A DNA stretch of 5,834 nt, taken from the NCBI GenBank assembly GCA_002712985.1, contig PAVD01000013.1, positions 13,165-18,998 on the forward strand, in the 5' to 3' direction. The DNA comes from Rhodospirillaceae bacterium (GTDB lineage Bacteria; Pseudomonadota; Alphaproteobacteria; UBA7887). The notes under the pieces were generated by a model. It worked only from the letters and a program-made list of their open reading frames with translations. It was not told the DNA's origin and made no database searches. This document shows positions 1 to 5,476 of the stretch, in pieces (positions within the stretch are counted from its first letter, which is position 1; each line of letters opens with the position of its first letter). The position numbers and the translations under genes were made by a program.

Positions 1-1050
1 AATACGTTTGGTTTTGAGCTACTGGCCTTGATGGCTGTCCAAGGTCTTGGGAGGTCTGCAGATGTGGCAGAGGCCTATGCGCTGGCGGAGCGCGCATTGG
101 CTATAGATCCTACTTATAGCGAACTTCGCCTGAAGATAGATAAGCACGTCGAGGACAGTTTGGGTGCTGCCGAGGAAGCGTTTGATCTGGCTGAGTATGA
201 TCGAGCTTTAACGTTAGTAACTCCAGCATCGGAATATGGCGATTCCCGAGCTCTCGGACTTGTCGAGGATTTAATGCTCGGTCAATACGTGGCCTTTGAG
301 GGGTCAGAGTTATCCTGGCGCGATTTTTGGAGGGAATGTAGTGGCAATACCCGGTTTGATACGCCGAGTGAGGCCATCCAAATATTTAATCATAAATGTG
401 CTGGCCGCTCTATTATATGGGATGGGGTGGTCACCCGAAGTACAGCCGATTCGGCAATGATTAAGATGAAGCCGGGCCGGGCACGAGTGCGGCATGATAT
501 CGTTCTTAAGTTGGCAAATGAACCGGATCGGTCCCTGTTTCGTGGTAGAAAAAAACTTCGATTTACGGCTGTAGTGGAATCGCGTGGCGATGACTCACGG
601 CCAGACCATTTGACCGACGGTTTGATAATTGGTCTTGCTCCCCTAACCAGATTGGAGAAAGCAAGTCTTCCGGATTTTGAGAAGCAAGACGTGATGAGCG
701 CCTGCCAGAAGCTTGCGCTTGCTAAATTAGAGGCTAACCATATGCCGGAATGGTCATCGAACTTGAGTGAAGCAATCAAGGAAGTTAGTGCCCGCGGCAG
801 AAACTTTTTCATTTATGCCGGAATTACTTCCGAACAGGACGTGTTCAAACTCGGAGAAGACGGTGCTTGGGAAGCTCGTTTTGAGGGCCAATTTACGGTT
901 CACAGTATTGCGGCGCGACTGGGGACAAGTAGTGACTTCATCGCTGACTGTGTCATTGACGGGACAAGAGACCCTGAGAAGCCCCTTGAAAATTACGGTT
1001 CTGTTACTGTTGTATCGGTATCAGAAGTTCGTGAAGTGCGCCAACGATAG
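1..1050 (+). CDS. TPR/Sel1-like helical-repeat protein with beta-rich C-terminal region (5' partial)
   Basis: The reading frame is open from the first base to a TAG at 1048-1050, giving 349 visible residues. The TTG at 28 and ATG at 31 are in frame, but coding-like sequence precedes them and no clear ribosome site is seen, so I treat the gene as starting before the window. Visible residues about 15-85 are Ala/Leu-rich amphipathic helices; the stretch around AYALAERALAIDPTY is typical of a TPR helix pair. From about residue 127 the sequence turns beta-rich, with Cys133, the motif SIIWDGVV and then KKLRFTAVV, a spacing that recalls an OB-fold (inference). I do not recognise the C-terminal 130 residues. 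No membrane segment is visible. It converges on the minus-strand gene ending at 1080. It could be a scaffold or ligand-binding repeat protein; function is unknown. Confidence 0.8.
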   Translation, partial: NTFGFELLALMAVQGLGRSADVAEAYALAERALAIDPTYSELRLKIDKHVEDSLGAAEEAFDLAEYDRALTLVTPASEYGDSRALGLVEDLMLGQYVAFEGSELSWRDFWRECSGNTRFDTPSEAIQIFNHKCAGRSIIWDGVVTRSTADSAMIKMKPGRARVRHDIVLKLANEPDRSLFRGRKKLRFTAVVESRGDDSRPDHLTDGLIIGLAPLTRLEKASLPDFEKQDVMSACQKLALAKLEANHMPEWSSNLSEAIKEVSARGRNFFIYAGITSEQDVFKLGEDGAWEARFEGQFTVHSIAARLGTSSDFIADCVIDGTRDPEKPLENYGSVTVVSVSEVREVRQR

Positions 1051-1079
1051 TTCGCATGCTACCGGTTGCAACGTGTCTC

Positions 1080-1760
1080 TCAGTCAACATTCCTCCGGAT
1101 TTCAAGGAAAGCCTTATTTACTTTTCCATCTGGCGCGCGGTAAAAATATTTTTCAATGGCGATAGTTCGGTCTCCGAAGTCCTTAACGCATCGTTCTTTA
1201 TGAAAAACGCCCCCTAGTTCGAATTCTCCGCCTTTACGCGGCAAGTCTACACATTCAAAACCTTGCCAGCCAAAGCGCGTTCTCGCGATTCCAGCCAGAA
1301 TATAGGACCTTCGAATGTTATAGCTACTTGCTTCTGGGTCTGTGAAAAAACGAATGCCATCCACGATTCCTTCAGAATTAAGTAAGAGAGAAATCAATAC
1401 GGGGTGTCCGGCTACTCCGGTTCCTTCGACACTTTCACCTGCATCATCGTTGTCATATTGAAACGCAACTTCATATAACCCTTCACTATCGGCGGGGCAG
1501 GTGGCGTAATCATTCCAACCTTCTAGTCTTTGGACGGGTGGTTTCCCATTTTGCCCACAGGCAAAGCGCCGGTAGCCTAGAGCTGGCAGGTCATCAACTG
1601 GGACACCGACTCGAAATTCGCGAATATCACCTCCAGCATGGGGAAATGCTTTGGCCCTTTTTATTGCATCATCGTCCTCTGCAGCGGTGGTGTACGTCGC
1701 AAATGCTGCCAGCGAACTGGCGAGAATTAGCTGAATCAACAGGAGTTTTTTACTGTACAT
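1080..1760 (-). CDS. Exported four-cysteine protein of unknown function
   Basis: This gene encodes 226 residues from ATG at 1760 to TGA at 1080. A basic N-terminus (MYSKK) and a hydrophobic stretch at residues 6-22 form a Sec signal peptide, with likely cleavage near TTAA/ED at about residue 27. The mature protein has exactly four Cys (68, 88, 170, 191), consistent with two disulfides in the periplasm. Recognisable blocks include FACGQNGKPP (67-76), GLYEVAFQYD (94-103), AGHPVLISLL (117-126), IRFFTDPEA (136-144) and GWQGFEC (164-170). From memory, proteins with this block order occur near methanol/PQQ-oxidation genes, but I cannot name a family or reaction. It is the last gene of the cassette, 45 nt after the CATCH cytochrome gene. 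A weak Shine-Dalgarno (AAAGAGA) lies upstream. Confidence 0.88.
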   Translation of the reverse strand: MYSKKLLLIQLILASSLAAFATYTTAAEDDDAIKRAKAFPHAGGDIREFRVGVPVDDLPALGYRRFACGQNGKPPVQRLEGWNDYATCPADSEGLYEVAFQYDNDDAGESVEGTGVAGHPVLISLLLNSEGIVDGIRFFTDPEASSYNIRRSYILAGIARTRFGWQGFECVDLPRKGGEFELGGVFHKERCVKDFGDRTIAIEKYFYRAPDGKVNKAFLEIRRNVD

Positions 1761-1805
1761 GGATCATCTCTTTAATATTTTACCCGGTTGCAATGGAGAT
1801 AAATT

Positions 1806-2150
1806 TTATTTTTCTGTAAAACTCAAAATGTAGCCAATTAAATTATCAATATCAGTACCACTCAATGGACTTCCATTTTCAGGCCAATGCGGACTTTTTA
1901 ATATTGTTGCAAGTTCTTCCCAACTTCCCGTGGTTTTTTGGTTCGCCAACAGAACAAATGTTGGGGCAGCCTCAGCGCCTGTGGTTGATATCTCGGGGAT
2001 AACATGGCAAGTGGCGCATTGGTTTTCTGCTAAAGCTTTTGCCGCATCCAGATCTGCTGACATCATTGCTGTAGCAGGAAGGATGCAGTTCCATACCGAG
2101 TGCCCTAGAATTATTAACAGTAACCCTGCCCGTTTATAACTGGGTCTCAT
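1806..2150 (-). CDS. Small monohaem cytochrome c, no axial Met apparent
   Basis: The chosen ATG at 2150 gives 114 residues, ending at TAA (1806). A GTG at 2162 would add four residues (MSHK), but the ATG has a GAGTGAG element 7 nt upstream and the GTG has none. A signal peptide covers residues 1-28, with cleavage after ATA. The haem site CATCH is at 45-49, so Cys45 and Cys48 bind haem and His49 is the proximal ligand. The C-terminal helix motif LSGTDIDNLIGYILSF (96-111) is classic class I cytochrome c. The odd point is the loop before it: it reads SPHWPENGSPLS where relatives usually carry a Met (such as PHPPMP), and no Met occurs after the CATCH. His88 could be the distal ligand, or the haem may be five-coordinate (inference). 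Expected role: periplasmic electron carrier or haem sensor. Confidence 0.88.
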   Translation of the reverse strand: MRPSYKRAGLLLIILGHSVWNCILPATAMMSADLDAAKALAENQCATCHVIPEISTTGAEAAPTFVLLANQKTTGSWEELATILKSPHWPENGSPLSGTDIDNLIGYILSFTEK

Positions 2151-2158
2151 TTTGTGAC

Positions 2159-2704
2159 TCACTCAGTTGTAGATTGTTTTTCGGGAGTAGGGCTCCACTC
2201 GTCGGCTCGTTTCACCGCTTCGGTTACAGCTTCAGGTGTGAGAAATTCTTTTCGCAATAGCTCCAAATGTCCTTCGGCACCTTCTCTGTCCCGTCGGGCC
2301 GCTAAAAGAAACCATTTGTATGACTCAATCAAGTCTTGGGCGACACCTTTCCCTTCGTCATACATATAGCCGAGATTGGTCATGGCTTCGGGTAAACCTT
2401 GCTCTGCAGCACGACGGTACCATTTAACCGCTTCTTTCCAATCTATCGGAGCGCCGCGGGCCTTTCGGTACATATAACCAATATTATTCTGTGCCAATGG
2501 GTTGCCAGCTTCGGCTTCCTTCAGCCACTCTTCAAAGGCGAGAACGTAATTGTTGTTTGCGTACGCTTCGTCCCCTGCTTGCATATCCGCTTCACTAGGC
2601 AGTGGCGTTAAGAGGGAGCTAAGTACAAAGCCGAAAAGCCCAAGTCTAATCAAACTTATTCTGGAGGAATTGAGATTCCTCATATTAGTTTTTTTAATGC
2701 CCAT
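2159..2704 (-). CDS. Sel1-repeat periplasmic protein
   Basis: This protein has 181 residues, from ATG at 2704 to TGA at 2159. That start is favoured over the in-frame GTG at 2719 because GGAGG sits 5 nt upstream of it. Residues 15-38 form a hydrophobic signal segment, with likely cleavage after SEA. Two Sel1-like repeats follow: about 68-103 (AQNNIGYMY, then AVKWYRRAAEQG) and 104-139 (AMTNLGYMYDEGKGV, then SYKWFLLAA). An acidic/polar tail ends the protein. Sel1 repeats are alpha-helical solenoids that scaffold protein-protein contacts, so an adaptor role for the neighbouring cytochromes is plausible but inferred. The start overlaps the end of the upstream cytochrome gene by 11 nt, and the stop lies just before the next cytochrome's start, which indicates translational coupling. 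No enzymatic residues are evident. Confidence 0.9.
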   Translation of the reverse strand: MGIKKTNMRNLNSSRISLIRLGLFGFVLSSLLTPLPSEADMQAGDEAYANNNYVLAFEEWLKEAEAGNPLAQNNIGYMYRKARGAPIDWKEAVKWYRRAAEQGLPEAMTNLGYMYDEGKGVAQDLIESYKWFLLAARRDREGAEGHLELLRKEFLTPEAVTEAVKRADEWSPTPEKQSTTE

Positions 2705-3254
2705 CTCCGCCTCCACCACCAGGTATCAGGTCTATCTGTGTGCACATTTTTGAATCTCCAAAAAAGATTTGGCAGTCTGATTTAAGTATTTCGTTATCTC
2801 GATCTTGAAAATGTTCCACAATGAAGTTTGTTACTTGGCGAACTTGTCGAGGTACTAGCCACGTTTTCCCCCGTGGAGGCATGAGATCATCACCGAGTTC
2901 CTCTCGGGTCATATCGTAACAATCAAAATCATCCTTGTATGCTGTCTTCCGGAAATATGGCATACCGGTTCCAGGTCTGCCACAAGACACTACCTGCCTA
3001 ATCTGTTCCGCCGTCAAAGGGGTAGATCGAAAATTGATAGGCGTCCCTGCATAACCTGTGCCACCCATGCCATGCCACTTGTGGCAACCCATACAGCCTG
3101 CGCTCTGGTAGATTCCGGCGCCGGCATAGTATTTGATTTCTTCTGCTCTTGCGCTTGTGTGTCCCAAGGTGGCGCCTATGACTGCGACCGAGATCATAAT
3201 TGTTGTTATGGCACAAAAATGACGAAAGCGTTTCTGTCGTTTGGTTTTACTCAT
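2694..3254 (-). CDS. Monohaem cytochrome c (CMGCH, GTGMP) with Gly-rich tail
   Basis: The ATG at 3254 gives 186 residues and is preceded at 7 nt by AGGTGG; an upstream ATG at 3275 (seven residues more) has only a poorly placed candidate. The strongly basic N-terminus (SKTKRQKRFRH) and hydrophobic segment 15-33 form a signal peptide, with cleavage after SARA at about 37. Haem attaches at CMGCH (54-58). The block CGRPGTGMPYF (92-102) offers Met98 as sixth ligand; Met125 in LMPPRG before the last helix (VRQVTNFIVEHF) is a second candidate. Cys92/Cys112 and Cys161/Cys171 could form disulfides. The C-terminus is Gly-rich (IPGGGGGDGH). The pattern resembles small cytochromes found with PQQ-dependent dehydrogenases, from memory. 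Expected role: periplasmic electron acceptor. It is the first gene of the secreted cassette, about 110 nt after the membrane module. Confidence 0.92.
   Translation of the reverse strand: MSKTKRQKRFRHFCAITTIMISVAVIGATLGHTSARAEEIKYYAGAGIYQSAGCMGCHKWHGMGGTGYAGTPINFRSTPLTAEQIRQVVSCGRPGTGMPYFRKTAYKDDFDCYDMTREELGDDLMPPRGKTWLVPRQVRQVTNFIVEHFQDRDNEILKSDCQIFFGDSKMCTQIDLIPGGGGGDGH
2710..2714 (-). promoter_or_regulatory. Shine-Dalgarno GGAGG for the Sel1 gene
   Basis: Read on the minus strand, GGAGG lies 5 nt before the ATG at 2704. It is inside the glycine codons that end the upstream cytochrome gene, so the same bases encode the Gly-rich tail and provide the ribosome site. It decides between the GTG at 2719 and the ATG at 2704. 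Confidence 0.65.
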
Positions 3255-3261
3255 GCTGTTT

Positions 3262-3267
3262 CCACCT
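3262..3267 (-). promoter_or_regulatory. Shine-Dalgarno AGGTGG for the CMGCH cytochrome gene
   Basis: AGGTGG on the minus strand lies 7 nt before the ATG at 3254. This supports that start over the upstream ATG at 3275. Confidence 0.6.
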
Positions 3268-3320
3268 GTAGGCATTTAGAAACGGCTGGATCCTGACCTT
3301 TTATCAATCTAACCCCAGCA

Positions 3321-3341
3321 GTATGGCAAAGGTATGCAAAA
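3321..3341. repeat. Imperfect tandem direct repeat in cytochrome-operon leader
   Basis: Two copies of GTATG(G)CAAA lie next to each other (3321-3330 and 3332-3340), offset by 11 bases, about one helical turn. They sit in the gap of about 110 nt upstream of the CMGCH cytochrome gene, where a promoter for the secreted cassette would be expected. Repeats in phase with the helix are a common layout for regulator binding. On the minus strand a TTCACT, 16 nt spacer, CATACT pair overlaps them as a weak sigma70-like candidate. The regulatory role is inferred. Confidence 0.3.
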
Positions 3342-3363
3342 AGTGAAATGATTTGGAGTGGAA

Positions 3364-3933
3364 CTAGGGGGGTGGCGCTTTGGGTGCAAGAATCGGGTCG
3401 GGGCGATCATAAAATGCAAATTCCGATTCGGGAGCATATTCTCCAGGTTTCTTAGGCCTTCGGGTTGTCAGACCTACTTGGCGTACACCTTGAATGATCT
3501 TATTTCGTGCCTCTTCCGCCTCTTCATGAGCTCCACGGGAATAAGGGATTCTTATAGCCCTTGGGAGTTGCGTTGGGTCCAGACGAACATCGATACTACC
3601 TGGCCGATAAATATCTTCTTCTTCTAGAGGGCTATCGTCACGCAGTTCAAGAAGCCAGTAATACAGGGCACCCGGATCTTGTGTTGTTTCGTCAGGTTCT
3701 ACAATAATGGCCCAAACCAGCTCAAATCGTTCAGGTAGTTTCTCGTCACTTGGCCAACCACTTATATTACGCAGGCCCGTCCAAGTTCCAAAAAAGAACG
3801 TAACTGCCAGGGCTATTGCCCCTGCTTTTATCCACCATCTCACTCGTGACCAAAACAAAATAACAAGGAGGAAGGCGGTAACTAGGGTATAAGCAGCGAC
3901 GAGTTCGATCTGTCCAATAGTTAGAGCGGTCAT
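3364..3933 (-). CDS. Two-helix inner-membrane protein, third member of the channel module
   Basis: This gene encodes 189 residues from ATG at 3933 (AGAG-A just upstream) to TAG at 3364. Two hydrophobic segments, about 9-28 and 35-52, are joined by a short basic loop (WSRVRWWIK). By the positive-inside rule the loop is cytoplasmic, so both termini, including a C-terminal domain of about 135 residues, face the periplasm. That domain contains RFELVWAIIVEP (69-80), DPGALYYWLLEL (86-97), an acidic stretch SPLEEEDIY, and LPRAIRIPYSRG (123-134). A helical stretch rich in Glu/Arg follows, then a Pro-rich end (APKAPPP). I do not recognise the family. It starts 5 nt after the stop of the ExbD/MotB-like gene, so it is almost certainly co-translated with it and probably belongs to the same complex. 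Confidence 0.85.
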   Translation of the reverse strand: MTALTIGQIELVAAYTLVTAFLLVILFWSRVRWWIKAGAIALAVTFFFGTWTGLRNISGWPSDEKLPERFELVWAIIVEPDETTQDPGALYYWLLELRDDSPLEEEDIYRPGSIDVRLDPTQLPRAIRIPYSRGAHEEAEEARNKIIQGVRQVGLTTRRPKKPGEYAPESEFAFYDRPDPILAPKAPPP

Positions 3934-3938
3934 TTTCT

Positions 3939-4556
3939 CTAGCTGGGTCTGCCGTACAGTTGTTTTGGCAAGGTATTCACGTCTACTACACTTCCATCTG
4001 GAAGCACAGTAAATCGCACCACGGTTTTTTCATCTCCTTGATGTCCTAACGTCACGCTGTCAAAGAATAAGACTCGCACAACGGGGTTAAGACGCTCGAC
4101 TTTGACCGTTACTTTAACCGGAGGTTGTAGGGGGTCTGAGCCAGGATCATATGCGTACATATGGACATTAACTGTAAATTCACCTGGTACAATGCCGCGG
4201 ATGGACACTGTTTCCTGGTTTAACGGATTAGTAATGGTTGCGCCGTTAACAACTACTACGTCTCGTGTGGTACCAGTATCGTCACGATCCAAATGCATTA
4301 AGCCCGCTTCTTTTGCCGCATACCAGATGAGATTGTCAGCCGGGTCTTGGACCCACGTATCGACATCTGACGGATTTCCATCTGGCCAAGTTACTGTAAT
4401 TAGGTATTCAGCTTTGCTTTCGATGGCACCGGTTTTTGCAATAGGATTGAGAAAAATAACAGCGATCGCGAACATCAAGACAAAACCGATAAGGGTGTTG
4501 AATAGTAGATCGGTAAAAGCATCTGTTTGTTCGCGTCGACGTCTTCTACGTAGCAT
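3939..4556 (-). CDS. ExbD/MotB-like single-helix protein with DUF2135-like periplasmic domain
   Basis: From ATG at 4556 this encodes 205 residues to TAG at 3939. A TTG at 4601 with AGAGG nearby would add 15 residues, but the ATG start matches the layout of related proteins: a short Arg-rich cytoplasmic stub (residues 3-8), then a helix. The motif TDAFTDLLFNTL begins the transmembrane helix (17-36). Asp16 occupies the place of the ion-carrying Asp of ExbD and MotB. The periplasmic part begins with AEYLITVTWPDG and SDVDTWVQDP (about 49-72), then LDRDDTG (89-95) and PGEFTVNVHMY (124-134). This order resembles DUF2135/YfaP-type beta-sandwich domains (from memory). A C-terminal strand-rich segment contains VVRFTVLPDGSVVDV. 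No OmpA peptidoglycan-binding domain is present. It overlaps the upstream channel gene by 11 nt. Predicted role: the partner that turns ion flow into movement or force in the periplasm. Confidence 0.86.
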   Translation of the reverse strand: MLRRRRRREQTDAFTDLLFNTLIGFVLMFAIAVIFLNPIAKTGAIESKAEYLITVTWPDGNPSDVDTWVQDPADNLIWYAAKEAGLMHLDRDDTGTTRDVVVVNGATITNPLNQETVSIRGIVPGEFTVNVHMYAYDPGSDPLQPPVKVTVKVERLNPVVRVLFFDSVTLGHQGDEKTVVRFTVLPDGSVVDVNTLPKQLYGRPS

Positions 4557-5349
4557 GATTTGAACCGGAAGCTGCGGTATTTTCCAGAACAGGAACGACA
4601 AATACCTCTGTTATTTCAGTCGTCATAGCAACTAAGTCCTCAACGCTTCTTTCGACAAAAAAGTATTGAAGTCGTAACAGGATTCCCCCGATTAAGCCAA
4701 CCAAGGTTGTATATAGTGCTATCGCCATTCCGCCGGACATTGTCGACAGGACGCTTCTCATAGAACTAACGTCAATCGTTTGGATAGATGCGAGTGGGCC
4801 TAGCATGAAAATAAATCCAATTACAGTCCCTAACAAACCTAGCCTGAGCATTAGATCAGAAATTAGGAAACCAATTTCCTGCCTTCCCGACAACTTGTCC
4901 GAAAATGCCTGTAAGAGGAGGGTTTGATCAAGTTGTTTTGCACCCGAACAACCTTTTTGTACCAGATCGTGTATATGTTCAGTGACAACCCCGTCCATCA
5001 GTTTTGCCCCGTTGGTCAGCTTAACCGTATCGCCATCTATAGTAATACTTCCGTCTGACTGGGAAAATTCCTGAGCCACTTTCCCAGCGATATTGAGTTG
5101 TCGGGAAACAAACCAACTCTGAACCATGCAATGTAATGTGGTGAGAATGTACAGTACGGTAATGCCAAACGAAATGTAGCTCCTGTCCGTGTCCATTACG
5201 CGACTAACTAGTCCGTAATACGCAGCCAAGGAAAAAACAAATATGACAACTCCGGTCAACAGAAGCCACTTCAGCACTAGTTGATGGTGCCGTTCGATTC
5301 CAAACGTCCGCCATAGACTAAAGGGTTGTGTTGGATTGTATCTTGTCAA
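4546..5349 (-). CDS. MotA/TolQ/ExbB-family ion-channel protein
   Basis: This gene encodes 267 residues from TTG at 5349 (AAAGG 8 nt upstream; no ATG before residue 52) to TAG at 4546. Predicted helices lie at about 27-47, 58-78, 168-187 and 207-228. The region from LGLLGTVIGFIFMLGPL (170-186) to GGMAIALYTTLVGLIGGILL (206-225) is the MotA/TolQ/ExbB channel signature. Thr175 and Thr214/Thr215 are in the polar channel-lining positions known from ExbB. A cytoplasmic domain of about 90 residues lies between helices 2 and 3, with a soluble tail after helix 4. Members form pentamers around a dimer of the ExbD/MotB-type protein, encoded directly downstream here with an 11-nt overlap. It differs from flagellar MotA and from TolQ in its neighbours, as no tolR, tonB, exbD or flagellar gene is adjacent. 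Proton versus sodium use cannot be told. Confidence 0.92.
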   Translation of the reverse strand: MTRYNPTQPFSLWRTFGIERHHQLVLKWLLLTGVVIFVFSLAAYYGLVSRVMDTDRSYISFGITVLYILTTLHCMVQSWFVSRQLNIAGKVAQEFSQSDGSITIDGDTVKLTNGAKLMDGVVTEHIHDLVQKGCSGAKQLDQTLLLQAFSDKLSGRQEIGFLISDLMLRLGLLGTVIGFIFMLGPLASIQTIDVSSMRSVLSTMSGGMAIALYTTLVGLIGGILLRLQYFFVERSVEDLVAMTTEITEVFVVPVLENTAASGSNHAT

Positions 5350-5432
5350 CGTTACTACCTTTATTATTTGAGGTAACTAAGTGTTTGAGAGTGATCCTTT
5401 CACTCTATAAAAATACAACTACTAATTCGTTT

Positions 5433-5476
5433 CGCTCCAAATTCTCACGGTAGGGGACTAGCGCCTATTTGGAGCG
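5433..5476. repeat. Perfect 10-bp inverted repeat across the Sel1 stop codon
   Basis: Arms CGCTCCAAAT (5433-5442) and ATTTGGAGCG (5467-5476) are exact reverse complements separated by 24 bases. In the minus-strand transcript one arm lies in the last Sel1 codons and the other in the following spacer, so the stop codon sits in the loop. No U-run follows directly, so it is not a classic intrinsic terminator. It could be a 3'-end stabiliser or an element separating the Sel1 gene from the channel module. Function is inferred. Confidence 0.4.

Noticed and set aside
390..812. Minus-strand open frame of 140 codons inside the first gene
   Set aside because: It lies wholly antisense to a well-supported coding frame, lacks domain-like motifs, and has no ribosome site worth noting.
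1051..1079. Possible shared terminator between the converging genes
   Set aside because: Only short palindromes (GCATGC, GTTGCAAC) are present, with no GC-rich stem followed by a T-run on either strand.
767..1165. Plus-strand frame overlapping the end of the first gene and running past its stop
   Set aside because: The product looks like an out-of-frame translation, and it would overlap two better-supported genes. It does not read as a frameshifted continuation of the first gene.
1062..1793. Ten-base repeat CCGGTTGCAA at 1062-1071 and 1784-1793 flanking the 226-residue protein gene
   Set aside because: Ten-base repeats arise by chance in a window this size, and there is no insertion-like structure or transposase between them.
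4102..4563. Plus-strand 153-codon frame opposite the ExbD/MotB-like gene
   Set aside because: The minus-strand frame has a coherent membrane anchor, a conserved Asp and operon spacing; this one is its shadow.
3364..5349. Zorya-type defence or Tol-Pal assignment for the channel module
   Set aside because: The channel protein lacks the long cytoplasmic tail of ZorA, the partner has no OmpA domain, and no helicase/nuclease or TolA/TolB/Pal gene is adjacent.
5388..5406. 7-bp inverted repeat AGAGTGA/TCACTCT with a 5-base loop in the channel-gene leader
   Set aside because: No U-run follows on either strand, so it is not an intrinsic terminator, and repeats this short are expected by chance several times in the window. 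An operator role is possible but unsupported.
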